From positions 14,811 through 78,810 of the forward strand of contig CAMAQR010000013.1 of NCBI GenBank assembly GCA_945860375.1: a stretch of DNA of 64,000 bases. Direction: 5' to 3'. The translations under genes and the position numbers were made by a program. Origin of the DNA: Pseudorhodobacter antarcticus. GTDB taxonomy: Bacteria > Pseudomonadota > Alphaproteobacteria > Rhodobacterales > Rhodobacteraceae. A model generated the notes under the pieces. That model saw only the letters and a list, made by a program, of their open reading frames with translations. It searched no databases and was not told where the DNA came from. Below, piece by piece: positions 27,484 through 36,351 of the stretch; position 1 is the first letter of the stretch; each line of letters starts with the position of its first letter.

Positions 27484-27506
27484 ATTGCTGTTTTCCAAAT
27501 ACTCCC
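27484..27506 (-). repeat. Dispersed intergenic repeat, divergent copy G (reverse)
   Basis: On the minus strand this reads GGGAGTATTTGGAAAACAGC, resembling the 'GGAGTATTTGGAAA' variant of the same repeat. It is placed between the end of the EEP gene and the kinase gene. It is more diverged than the other copies. Confidence 0.4.
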
Positions 27507-27578
27507 GTGCAAAGCGCTCCTGCCCTTGACAGTGGTTCCCCCCCGCGCCCCTATGCGGCCAAGCAACCCCGGACCCCC

Positions 27579-28586
27579 ATGCACCCCGACCCGCTTCAAG
27601 GCCTGCTGCCCGCCCCGCCGCCCGTCTTGACGGATGCTCAGGTGACTGATTTGGCGCAGCGGCATTTCGGCATCGCGGGCCACCACAACCGCTTGACCTC
27701 GGAACGCGATCTGAACATCCACATCGCGACTCCAGATCAGCACTATGTCCTGAAACTCGCCAACCCGGCCGAGCCGCCAGCGGTGACGGATTTCCAGACC
27801 CAAGCCCTGCTGCATCTGGAAGCCACCGGTCTGCCCGTTCCGCGCGTGATCCGCACCACCACTGGCGCAACCCAGGCCGATACCCCCCACGGCACTCTGC
27901 GCCTGCTGACCTACCTGCAAGGCCAACCGCTGCACGCCACCCGCCGCAGCCCGCAGCAAGCCGCCGCAATGGCGCAGATGGCGGCGCGGATTACGCTGGG
28001 ATTGCAAGGCTTTGCCCATCCCGCAGCGGGCCATGTCCTGCAATGGGACATCAAGCACGCCAGCGCCCTGCGCCCGCTGTTGCCCGCCATCCCCGAAGAT
28101 CTGCGCGACCTTGCGACCGCCACGCTGACCCGTTTTGATGCTGAAATCGCGCCGCGTCTGTCCGCGCTGCGTTGGCAGGTCGTGCACAATGATCTCAACC
28201 CCCACAATGTGCTGACCGACCTTGATGACCCCACCAAAATCGCCGGAGTTCTCGATTTCGGCGATATGGTTCACACCCCGCTGATCTGCGATGCGGCCAT
28301 CGCGGCCTCTTATCATATCGACCCGGCGCAGCCCCTGACCAGCCTGCAAACCTTCGCCCGCGCCTTTCACGCCACCTTGCCGCTGACACCGCAAGAGGCG
28401 CAGCTGTTCCCCGATCTGGTCGCCACCCGGATGCTGACCACGCTGGCCATCACCTCGGCGCGCGCCGCCAGCCACCCCGACAACGCTCCCTATATCCTGC
28501 GCAACTTTGCCACCTCTGCTGACGGCCTGCGCGCGCTGGCCGCCATTCCCCGCCATACCCTTCAAACCGCCATGGAGTGCTTATGA
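27579..28586 (+). CDS. Aminoglycoside-phosphotransferase-fold kinase (hydroxylysine-kinase-like)
   Basis: A 335-residue small-molecule kinase. The APH-type catalytic motif is VVHNDLNPHNVL (residues about 206-217, HNDxxxxN), followed by the metal-binding LDFGDM. The N-terminal lobe begins with GIAGHHNRLTSERDLNIHI. This fold covers homoserine, choline and 5-hydroxylysine kinases. The ATG at 27579 was chosen because upstream codons in the same frame belong to the preceding gene. It overlaps the following PLP enzyme by four bases (ATGA). That pairing matches the hydroxylysine kinase plus phosphohydroxylysine phospho-lyase pair, so it probably phosphorylates an amino alcohol or hydroxylysine. Confidence 0.82.
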   Translation: MHPDPLQGLLPAPPPVLTDAQVTDLAQRHFGIAGHHNRLTSERDLNIHIATPDQHYVLKLANPAEPPAVTDFQTQALLHLEATGLPVPRVIRTTTGATQADTPHGTLRLLTYLQGQPLHATRRSPQQAAAMAQMAARITLGLQGFAHPAAGHVLQWDIKHASALRPLLPAIPEDLRDLATATLTRFDAEIAPRLSALRWQVVHNDLNPHNVLTDLDDPTKIAGVLDFGDMVHTPLICDAAIAASYHIDPAQPLTSLQTFARAFHATLPLTPQEAQLFPDLVATRMLTTLAITSARAASHPDNAPYILRNFATSADGLRALAAIPRHTLQTAMECL

Positions 28587-29899
28587 AAAACGACGGAACC
28601 ATGGTGAACGCCTATGTCCCCGGCAAAGGCAACCTGTCGCCAGCGGACCAAGCCCTTGTGGCGCGGCGCACCCGCGCGCTGGGTCCGGCCTACCGGCTGT
28701 TTTACGAAACCCCCGTGCATCTGGTGCGCGGGCAGGGGGTCTGGCTTTATGACACCGACGGCAACGCCTATCTTGACACCTATAACAACGTGGCTTCGGT
28801 GGGCCATTGCCACCCCCGCGTGGTCGCCGCCACCGCCGCGCAGGCCGCCACTTTCGCCAGCCACACCCGTTACCTGCACGACACCGTTCTGGATTATGCC
28901 GAGCGTTTGCTGGCCACCTTCCCCGCCGACCTGTCCCATGTCATGTTCACCTGCACCGGGTCAGAGGCCAATGATCTGGCCTTCCGCATCGCCCGCGCCC
29001 ACACCGGCGGCACCGGGTTTATCGTCACCGAAAACGCCTACCACGGCGTCACCCATGCCATCGCGGGGATGTCGCCGTCCTTGGGTGAGGGCGTGGCTTT
29101 GGGCGAACACATCCGCACCGTGCCCGCCCCCGATCCCCTGCGGATGACGGGCGATCTGGGGCTGGCCTTCGCCGCCGCCGTGCAATCCGCCATCGACGAC
29201 ATGCTGCGCCACGGCATCAAACCGGCCGGGCTGATCGTCGATACGATCTTTTCCTCTGACGGCGTCTACGAAGGCCCCAAGGGTTTTCTGAAACCGGCGG
29301 TTGAGGCGATCCGTGCCGCAGGCGGTGTTTTCATCGCAGATGAGGTACAGCCCGGTTTTGGCCGCTGCGGCGAGACGATGTGGGGCTTTGAACGCCACGG
29401 CCTGATCCCCGATATGGTCAGTCTGGGCAAACCCATGGGCAATGGCTATCCGGTGGCGGGCCTTGTGATGCAACCCCGCGTGATCGCGGCCTTTGGCGCA
29501 AAGGCGCGCTATTTCAACACTTTCGGCGGAAATGCCGTTGCGGCGGCCACGGCAATGGCGGTGCTGGATGTGATCCGGGACGAAGGGTTGCAGGAAAACG
29601 CACTGGCGGTGGGCAGCTATTTTGCCGAAGGCCTGCGCGATCTGGCCAGCCGTCACGCCTGCCTTGGCCCCCTGCGCGCCGCTGGCCTGTTTCTCGGGCA
29701 AGACATCATCAACGGCGACCCGCTGACCCCCGACGCCGCCCTGACCTCCCGCCTTGTCAACGGCCTGCGGGCCGAGCGTGTGCTGATCTCCGCCACCGGC
29801 CCGCGGTCAAACGTGCTGAAAATCCGCCCGCCGATGGTGTTTTCAAAGGCCAATGTCGATCACTTCCTGACCGCGTTCAACAAGGTGCTGATGGCATAA
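28583..29899 (+). CDS. Class III aminotransferase-fold PLP enzyme (phospho-lyase-like)
   Basis: A 438-residue fold type I PLP enzyme related to AGXT2L1/AGXT2L2, the ethanolamine-phosphate and phosphohydroxylysine phospho-lyases. It shows [20 protein letters not shown], the PLP-binding [14 protein letters not shown] segment, the acidic [13 protein letters not shown] motif and the Schiff-base lysine in [14 protein letters not shown]. Residues around [15 protein letters not shown] replace the usual aminotransferase region and fit the phospho-lyase group. It is co-translated with the kinase immediately upstream, so the kinase product is the likely substrate. A conventional aspartate-type transaminase is the alternative. 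Confidence 0.85.
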   Translation: MKNDGTMVNAYVPGKGNLSPADQALVARRTRALGPAYRLFYETPVHLVRGQGVWLYDTDGNAYLDTYNNVASVGHCHPRVVAATAAQAATFASHTRYLHDTVLDYAERLLATFPADLSHVMFTCTGSEANDLAFRIARAHTGGTGFIVTENAYHGVTHAIAGMSPSLGEGVALGEHIRTVPAPDPLRMTGDLGLAFAAAVQSAIDDMLRHGIKPAGLIVDTIFSSDGVYEGPKGFLKPAVEAIRAAGGVFIADEVQPGFGRCGETMWGFERHGLIPDMVSLGKPMGNGYPVAGLVMQPRVIAAFGAKARYFNTFGGNAVAAATAMAVLDVIRDEGLQENALAVGSYFAEGLRDLASRHACLGPLRAAGLFLGQDIINGDPLTPDAALTSRLVNGLRAERVLISATGPRSNVLKIRPPMVFSKANVDHFLTAFNKVLMA

Positions 29900-29907
29900 G
29901 ACAGGGC

Positions 29908-30840
29908 TCACCCCGTCACCCCCGGACCCTCCACCGCCCGCCGAACCAAGTCCCGCACATGCGCCGCCATGAAATCGGTGAACAGCTTGACCTTCGGGTC
30001 CTTCAGCCGCCGGTGCTGCGACAGGCTGGACAGTTGCGTCGGCAACGGCGGCGTCGCCACCGCCACCGGCACCAAGGCCCCCGACCGCAGGGCATCCGCC
30101 ACCTCGAACACCGGCTTCATCACGATGCCGCGCCCGTCCAGCGCCCAACCGGTCAGCACATCGCCGTCATCGCTCTCGAACGGCCCCGAAATCTCATACC
30201 GCCGCACGCCTTCCGGTGTCTGCAACGCCCACTGGAATTCCTTCGCCCCCGGAAAGCGCAGGTTCAGACAGTCGTGCCGATCCCCCACCAAAGCCGCGCC
30301 GTCCACAGGCATCCCCCGCCGCGCAATATACGCCGGCGCGGCACATAAAACGCGCGGGCAATCGGCAATCAACCGCACCTTGAGCGTCGAATCCTCTAAG
30401 AGTCCCAGATGAAACGCCACATCCAGCCCCTCGGTCGTGACATCAATCACCCGGTCCGACAGCCGCAGCCGCACGTCGATCTGCGGGTACAGGTCCTTGA
30501 ACACCGGCACATAGGGCGCGATGAACCGCCGCCCCACCCCCAGTGGTGCCGACACAAAGATCGTCCCGCGCGGGTTTTGGGTGAGATCCATCACCGCCGC
30601 CTCGGCCTCGTCAATGGCCTCCAGCACCTTTCGCGCGCCTTCATAGAAAATACGCCCGTTTTCCGTCGGTTGCAGGCTGCGCGTGGTGCGCGAAAACAGC
30701 CGCACACCCAGATGTTTTTCCAATTCCGATATCCGCGCCGACGACACCGCAGGCGAGGTGCGCTGATCGCGCGCCGCCGCCGACATGTTGCCCAACTCGT
30801 ACACACGCACGAACATCTTGATATTGTTGACATAGGACAT
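29908..30840 (-). CDS. LysR-family transcriptional regulator
   Basis: A 310-residue regulator with an N-terminal winged helix-turn-helix (residues about 5-60, NIKMFVRVYELGNMSAAARD then TSPAVSSARISELEKHLGVR) and a periplasmic-binding-like effector domain. The ATG at 30840 gives MSYVNNIKMFVRVYE, the usual LysR start; the longer frame upstream is not protein-like. It is divergent from puuD, 95 bases apart, and convergent with the kinase/phospho-lyase operon. LysR proteins commonly regulate the divergent neighbour, so it probably controls urate oxidation. That is inference. Confidence 0.93.
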   Translation of the reverse strand: MSYVNNIKMFVRVYELGNMSAAARDQRTSPAVSSARISELEKHLGVRLFSRTTRSLQPTENGRIFYEGARKVLEAIDEAEAAVMDLTQNPRGTIFVSAPLGVGRRFIAPYVPVFKDLYPQIDVRLRLSDRVIDVTTEGLDVAFHLGLLEDSTLKVRLIADCPRVLCAAPAYIARRGMPVDGAALVGDRHDCLNLRFPGAKEFQWALQTPEGVRRYEISGPFESDDGDVLTGWALDGRGIVMKPVFEVADALRSGALVPVAVATPPLPTQLSSLSQHRRLKDPKVKLFTDFMAAHVRDLVRRAVEGPGVTG

Positions 30841-30934
30841 TTTCGCGCCAATCTTGAAAGTGATCCCGGTATATTCAGGATTAACAGACCAATGGGCGCT
30901 GGTATAGCGTTTCGTCAATCAAAGGGGGTTGCCG

Positions 30935-32170
30935 ATGTATGACTGGGTGGTGCTGTGGGACTGGGTCGAAATCGGCATGCGCTGGCTGCATGTGACCACC
31001 GCGATTGCGTGGATCGGATCGTCCTTCTACTTCATCGCGCTTGACCTTGGCTTGCGCCAAACCCCCAGTCTGCCACCCTTGGCGCATGGCGAGGAATGGC
31101 AGGTGCATGGTGGCGGCTTTTACCACATCCAGAAATATCTGGTCGCCCCCGAGATGATGCCGGACCATCTGACGTGGTTCAAATGGGAAAGCTACGCCAC
31201 CTGGCTGTCGGGTTTCGCCATGCTGATGCTGGTTTATTATTTAGGATCAGACCTTTACCTCATTGACCCCGCCGTCGCTGACCTGACGCAATTCCAAGCC
31301 ATCGCCCTATCGCTGGCCTCCCTCGCCTTCGGCTGGGTTGCCTATGACCTGATCTGCAAAAGCCGTTTTGGCGACGACAACACCCGGTTGATGATCGGCC
31401 TTTATGTGATCCTTGTGGTGATGGCATGGGGCTACACGCAGGTTTTCACCGGCCGCGCCGCCCTGCTGCACCTTGGCGCCTTCACCGCCACGATCATGAG
31501 CGCGAATGTCTTCATGATCATCATGCCGAACCAGCGCATCGTGGTGGCGGACCTCAAGGCAGGCCGCAAGCCGGATCCGAAATACGGCAAGATCGCCAAG
31601 CAGCGCAGCACCCATAACAACTACCTGACATTGCCGGTGCTGTTTCTGATGCTGTCGAACCATTACCCCTTGGTGTTCGCGACCGAGTACAACTGGATCA
31701 TCGCCTCATTGGTGTTCCTGATGGGCGTCACCATCCGCCACTGGTTCAACTCCAAACACGCCCGCAAGGGCAACCCGCACTGGACATGGTTCCTGACCGC
31801 CGTGCTGTTCCTGATCATCGCGTGGTTGTCCACCGCCCCCCAAAGCCACCGCCCCGAGGAAACCGCCTTGCGCGGCGCGGCGCTCACCCATGCCTCGGCT
31901 GCGGGTTTTGACGATGTGGTCAGCATCATCCAAGGCCGCTGTTCGATGTGCCACGCCGCCGAGCCGTCATGGGAGGGCATCCATTACCCCCCCAAGGGGG
32001 TGGTGCTGGAAACCCCGGCCCAGATCGCAACCGAGGCCAAACGCATCTACCTGCATTCGGGCCTGAGCCACGCCATGCCCCCCGCAAACCTGTCCTACAT
32101 GGAAGACAGCGAACGGGAGGCGATCATCCTGTGGTTCCAAAGCGCTGGTAAGGGCGGGGCGGAAAGCTGA
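30935..32170 (+). CDS. puuD: Membrane-bound urate hydroxylase with cytochrome c domain
   Basis: Oxidises urate to 5-hydroxyisourate and passes electrons to the respiratory chain, unlike the soluble oxygen-dependent uricase. It has 411 residues. The N-terminal half (DUF989-type) has about eight hydrophobic segments, starting MYDWVVLWDWVEIGMRWLHV. The C-terminal part carries a heme c motif CSMCH (C336, C339, H340) and a later SHAMPPANL methionine that can be the sixth ligand. The ATG at 30935 has AAAGGGGG upstream; a TTG six bases earlier is less likely. It is divergent from the LysR gene. Confidence 0.94.
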   Translation: MYDWVVLWDWVEIGMRWLHVTTAIAWIGSSFYFIALDLGLRQTPSLPPLAHGEEWQVHGGGFYHIQKYLVAPEMMPDHLTWFKWESYATWLSGFAMLMLVYYLGSDLYLIDPAVADLTQFQAIALSLASLAFGWVAYDLICKSRFGDDNTRLMIGLYVILVVMAWGYTQVFTGRAALLHLGAFTATIMSANVFMIIMPNQRIVVADLKAGRKPDPKYGKIAKQRSTHNNYLTLPVLFLMLSNHYPLVFATEYNWIIASLVFLMGVTIRHWFNSKHARKGNPHWTWFLTAVLFLIIAWLSTAPQSHRPEETALRGAALTHASAAGFDDVVSIIQGRCSMCHAAEPSWEGIHYPPKGVVLETPAQIATEAKRIYLHSGLSHAMPPANLSYMEDSEREAIILWFQSAGKGGAES

Positions 32171-32513
32171 CCCAAGGCGGAAACCCCGGTCCGGTTCTGC
32201 GCCCGGGTATCCAAGCTGAAACACTCGAAGTTCGGCCCGCCAATGGCTGTCTGCCCGCCCCCAAAGATGCCGTTGGGCAGGAGCCTTCCGCGCCAAAGCC
32301 TTAACAAACCCTTAAATTGACCACCCCAACCCATTGAAATCATTTACATCACAGGGTGGTCCCAACTCGGGACCGCGCAGTCACCCCGCCACGCCCAGCA
32401 ACAGCCGGACCTGATCGGCGGTCAAATAGCCGCTGGCCCGCAGCCCCTCAACACCGCACAGCAACCCCTGAGAATTCCGAATTCCCTCCGCGGTCAAAAC
32501 CCGGGACCACCCC
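32171..32513. other. Intergenic region after puuD with a perfect 17-base dyad
   Basis: About 340 bases without a confident gene. It holds GGTCCCAACTCGGGACC (32358-32374), an inverted repeat found in reverse orientation at 60026. A minus-strand frame ending at 32381 has a protein-like tail (GLRASGYLTADQVRLLLGVAG), but only weak start codons and no ribosome binding site; it may be a gene remnant. Nothing else is recognised. Confidence 0.5.
32358..32374. repeat. 17-base palindromic repeat, copy 1
   Basis: GGTCCC, AACTC, GGGACC: six-base arms around a five-base loop. Together with the following GC it is identical to the reverse complement of 60024-60042. Confidence 0.85.
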
Positions 32514-34940
32514 TCACGTCCCCCGCGGCTTGGCCCGCAAAGTAGGCTCCGCCACCGTCGGATCCTCGGGCCAGGGATGGCGCGGATAGGCCCCCCGCAT
32601 ATCTTTGCGCACATCCGCATAAGAGGTCTTCCAGAACCCCGGCAGATCCATCGTCACCTGTATCGTCTTTTGCCCCGGTGAAGTCAGCACCACCCGCAGC
32701 GGCAGCCGTTTGGCCCCCACAACGGGATGCACCACCACCCCGAACATTTCCTGCAGCCGCACCTCGATCCCCGGCACATCCCCGTCATAGTCAATCGGAA
32801 CCTTCCGCCCCAATGGCGTCTCGAACGCCCCCGGCACCAGCCGGTCCAGCGCCGCCACCTGCTCCCACGACAGCCGCGCGCGCAGCGGCTCGGTCAGGTC
32901 GAACCCGCGCAAATCCGCCTCCGTCCGCACCTTTCCCAGATGCGGCAGCAGCCAGTCCCCGGCGCTGTCCAGCAACCCCTGATCGCTGAAATCCGGCCAC
33001 GCATCGCCGCCGCCCCGTGCCAGTTCCACCCGCGCCCGCAACCGCCGCGCGGCAGGCGTGAAATGCAGCCCGTTGAACCGCATCCCCTCCAAAGCCGCCC
33101 GCGCCACAGCCTCGGCGGGTGCATCCCAGTGCTGATCCCCCAGCACCAGCGCGCCAAAGCATTCCTGCCGCCGCGCCAGCACCCGGCCCTCACGACGCGA
33201 CCATTCACAAACCTGACGCCAGCCGATCTGCGCGCCATGCACCGCCCGCAATTCCGCCTCGCTGATGCTGACCGCCTGCCGCACCCCAGCCTCACGCGCG
33301 TCGCCGTCCAGATCGGTGGCCACGATCAGCCGCGCGCCCGCCAAAGGCGTGCCTGCCGCCATTACCGCGCCCTTGCCGCCTGACAAAACCCAGCGCGGCG
33401 CATCGCCCTTGCGCCGCAGCCCCACCCGGTCCGGGTAGGCCAGCGCCGCCATCTGCGCGAGGCTGAAGCCCGCCTCCGGCCCCGACGCCGCCCGCGTCAA
33501 CCGCCGCGCCTCCAGCTTCACCCGTTCCACCACGGGCCGCAAAACCGGCCAAGGGTGCGCGGCTTCAAACCGTCGCAGATCCGCCACTGCCGCCATGCGC
33601 AAGGCCAGATCGGGTGGCGCACCCTTGAGCACATCGCGCTCGCCCAGCACCGCCGCCAAAACCGCCGCCTCCGGCCCCGCCACCGCCAGCATATGCGCCA
33701 AGCGCGGGTGCAACGGCAGCGCCGCCAAAACCCGGCCATGCGGCGTGATCCGCCCGCCGTCCAGCGCGCCCAACCCTTCCAGCAGGCTGCGCGCCTCGGC
33801 CATCGCCCCCGGATTGGGCGCGGTCAGGAACGGCACCTCGCCGCCCCATAATGCCAGTTCCAGCGCAAGGCCCGTCAAATCCGCCGCTTCAATCTCGGCC
33901 GGGGGAAAGGCCGCCAAACCGCCTTCTTCCCCTTTCGTCCAGTTGCGGTAGCAGACCCCCGTCGCCACCCGCCCCGCCCGGCCCCGCCGCTGTTCCGCCT
34001 CTGCTTTCGTCACCCGCTCTGTGACCAGACGCGACATGCCCGAATTCGGATCAAACCGCGCCCGCCGCGCCCGCCCGCCATCGACCACGACGCGGATATC
34101 GGGGAGGGTCAAAGACGTCTCGGCAATGGATGTCGCCAGCACCACCTTGCGTCCCTGCGATGGTCCCAAAGCCGCCCGCTGCGCCGCAAACTCCATCGCG
34201 CCGAACAAGGGTCGAATGTCACACCCCGGCAGGTCCGCCAACAGGGCCTCCACCCGCCGGATCTCGCCTTCGCCGGGCAGGAACACCAGCACGCCGCCCT
34301 CGGTTTGCGCCACCGCCTGTCGCACCAACCCCGCCACCTGCGCCTCAAACCGCAAGGATGCATCCGGGGTCCGCCCCAGCCAGCGCGTCTCAACCGCAAA
34401 GGCACGGCCCATCGAGGTCACAACCGGCGCATTGCCCATCAAAGCCGCCACCGGCCCCGCGTCCAAAGTGGCCGACATCACCACCAACACCAGATCGTCC
34501 CGCAGCGCGCCGCGAATGTCCAAGGCCAAAGCCAGCCCCAGATCGGCGTTCAGGCTGCGCTCATGGAATTCATCAAAGATCAACGCGCCGATGCCGTCCA
34601 ACCCCGGATCGCTCTGGATCATCCGGGTCAGAATACCTTCGGTCACCACCTCGATCCGGGTGGCGCGCGACACCTTGGCCTCACCGCGAATGCGGTAGCC
34701 CACGGTGGCCCCCACCGCCTCGCCCATGGTTTCCGCCATCCGCTCGGCAGCAGCCCGCGCCGCCAACCGACGCGGCTCCAGCATCACGATGCGCCCCGAA
34801 ATCAACCCTGATGCCAGCAAGTTCAGCGGCACCAGGGTGGTCTTGCCCGCGCCGGGGGGGGCCTGCAACACCACCATGCCGCGCGCAGCGATCCCGGCTC
34901 GCACCTCATCCAAGACATCTTCAATCGGCAATCTCATCAT
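32514..34940 (-). CDS. hrpB: ATP-dependent helicase HrpB
   Basis: A DEAH-box RNA helicase-like protein of 808 residues. Helicase motifs in order: Walker A QAPPGAGKTTLV near residue 30, DEFHERSLNADL (motif II, variant DEFH), the MSATLDAGPV motif III and QRRGRAGR motif VI; then the HrpB-type HA2 and C-terminal domains. A C-terminal KTSYADVRKDMRGAYPRHPW segment is characteristic of HrpB. The start is one of two adjacent ATGs (34940, 34937), both preceded by a G-rich ribosome binding site; a GTG further upstream would place that site inside the gene. Biological role in bacteria is poorly known. Confidence 0.95.
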   Translation of the reverse strand: MMRLPIEDVLDEVRAGIAARGMVVLQAPPGAGKTTLVPLNLLASGLISGRIVMLEPRRLAARAAAERMAETMGEAVGATVGYRIRGEAKVSRATRIEVVTEGILTRMIQSDPGLDGIGALIFDEFHERSLNADLGLALALDIRGALRDDLVLVVMSATLDAGPVAALMGNAPVVTSMGRAFAVETRWLGRTPDASLRFEAQVAGLVRQAVAQTEGGVLVFLPGEGEIRRVEALLADLPGCDIRPLFGAMEFAAQRAALGPSQGRKVVLATSIAETSLTLPDIRVVVDGGRARRARFDPNSGMSRLVTERVTKAEAEQRRGRAGRVATGVCYRNWTKGEEGGLAAFPPAEIEAADLTGLALELALWGGEVPFLTAPNPGAMAEARSLLEGLGALDGGRITPHGRVLAALPLHPRLAHMLAVAGPEAAVLAAVLGERDVLKGAPPDLALRMAAVADLRRFEAAHPWPVLRPVVERVKLEARRLTRAASGPEAGFSLAQMAALAYPDRVGLRRKGDAPRWVLSGGKGAVMAAGTPLAGARLIVATDLDGDAREAGVRQAVSISEAELRAVHGAQIGWRQVCEWSRREGRVLARRQECFGALVLGDQHWDAPAEAVARAALEGMRFNGLHFTPAARRLRARVELARGGGDAWPDFSDQGLLDSAGDWLLPHLGKVRTEADLRGFDLTEPLRARLSWEQVAALDRLVPGAFETPLGRKVPIDYDGDVPGIEVRLQEMFGVVVHPVVGAKRLPLRVVLTSPGQKTIQVTMDLPGFWKTSYADVRKDMRGAYPRHPWPEDPTVAEPTLRAKPRGT

Positions 34941-34978
34941 GCCCCCCTTATCCCGCACCGCCTTGTCTTTTGCCAGCT

Positions 34979-35001
34979 TTCACATTGGGTCAAATATCCC
35001 C
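34979..35001 (-). repeat. Dispersed intergenic repeat, copy F (reverse)
   Basis: Minus strand reads GGGATATTTGACCCAATGTG AA, matching the core of the dispersed repeat. It is located between the hrpB start and meaB. Confidence 0.6.
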
Positions 35002-35155
35002 CCCCGGAGGGTCCAACCCTGCCGACGGTGCAACCGTTCAGACCCCTGCCCGGCAGGCGGCTGCGTGGCCCCTCGATGGGGCCCAAAGCCGCATCTGGCT
35101 CAAGGTCACTGGCAAATGCCGCCACCTTCGGGCAAAACCAGCCAAAGGAGTCGCC

Positions 35156-36121
35156 ATGGACCTTGCGTCAGACCTGTTGGACGGCAACCGCCGCGCTCTG
35201 GCGCGCGCCATCACGCTGGTTGAAAGCGCGCGCGCCGATCACCGGGTGCAGGCGCTTGCGCTGCTGCAAAACCTTGGCTCCACGAAACAAGCCTTGCGCA
35301 TCGGCCTGTCGGGCACGCCGGGCGTTGGCAAATCCACTTTCATCGAAACCTTCGGGTTGATGCTGACTTCGCAAGGTTTGCGCGTGGCGGTGCTGGCGGT
35401 GGATCCGTCCTCGGCGCGCACGGGCGGGTCCATTCTGGGCGACAAGACAAGGATGGAGCGTCTGGCCCGCGATCCGCTTGCCTTCATCCGTCCTTCACCG
35501 AGCCGTGCGCAGATGGGCGGCGTGGCCCGGCGCACGCGCGAGGCGGTGGCGCTGTGCGAGGCGGCGGGATTTGACGTGGTGCTGATCGAAACCGTGGGGG
35601 TGGGGCAATCCGAAACCGTGGTGGCGGAACTTTGCGATGTGTTCATCCTGTTGCTGGCTCCGGCGGGCGGGGATGAATTGCAAGGCGTCAAGCGCGGTAT
35701 CATGGAGATGGCCGACATCATCCTTGTCAACAAGGCGGACGGCGATCTGAAACACGCCGCCATGCGCACCTGCGCCGATTATGCGGGCGCGTTGCACCTG
35801 CTGCGGTCCCGGCCGCAGGATCCGCCCGGCTTTCCCAAGGCCAGCACGGTTTCGGCGCTGCAAGACACCGGGCTGGCCTCGGCTTGGGCCGACATGCAGG
35901 GCTTGGCGCAATGGCGGCGCGATCATGGCCATTGGCAGACCCGCCGCGCCGAACAGGCCCGGCACTGGTTTGCAGAAGAGGTGCGCCAAGGCCTGCTTGC
36001 GGCCTTGACCCGTGAACCCGCCAAGGGCCTGATGCAGCGCATGGGTGCAGAGGTTGCCGCGGGCACCCGCACCCCCGAAGCCGCCGCTGCGGCATTGCTG
36101 CAGGCTTTGGGGCGCGACTGA
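35156..36121 (+). CDS. meaB: MeaB/ArgK-type GTPase
   Basis: A 321-residue G3E-family GTPase that protects and reloads methylmalonyl-CoA mutase with adenosylcobalamin. Motifs: P-loop LSGTPGVGKST near residue 50, LAVDPSSARTGGSILGDKTR, the IETVGVGQSETVV switch, LLAPAGGDELQGVKRGIMEM and the NKAD guanine-specificity motif. Length and C-terminus are normal for MeaB. The ATG at 35156 has AAAGGAG seven bases upstream; the long in-frame sequence before it is proline/arginine noise. The mutase genes are not in the window. Confidence 0.96.
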   Translation: MDLASDLLDGNRRALARAITLVESARADHRVQALALLQNLGSTKQALRIGLSGTPGVGKSTFIETFGLMLTSQGLRVAVLAVDPSSARTGGSILGDKTRMERLARDPLAFIRPSPSRAQMGGVARRTREAVALCEAAGFDVVLIETVGVGQSETVVAELCDVFILLLAPAGGDELQGVKRGIMEMADIILVNKADGDLKHAAMRTCADYAGALHLLRSRPQDPPGFPKASTVSALQDTGLASAWADMQGLAQWRRDHGHWQTRRAEQARHWFAEEVRQGLLAALTREPAKGLMQRMGAEVAAGTRTPEAAAAALLQALGRD

Positions 36122-36351
36122 CCCGGCCCTCGCATGCGGAACTGTCCGCATGATTCGCAGCGAGCGGTTGCGCGCGCTCCACACCGGGCCAACCGCTCAA
36201 CTCGGGAAATTGCCTTGAAATTGCTGCAATGCGCCGCCGTTTGCTGGCGGCCCGTCCAATTTCCGCCCGAAGTTTTTGGTAATTCTGATCGCAACTGACC
36301 ATTCATTCCCAACCCTTCGGGCGGTGGGACACTCGCAGATGGAGAAAAGTT

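Noticed and set aside
32381..32513. Minus frame ending in GLRASGYLTADQVRLLLGVAG
   Set aside because: Protein-like tail, but no plausible start or ribosome binding site separate from hrpB; possibly a remnant, not reported as a gene.
34130..35155. Plus-strand extension in front of meaB
   Set aside because: Pro/Arg-rich antisense to hrpB; the meaB start at 35156 fits the family.
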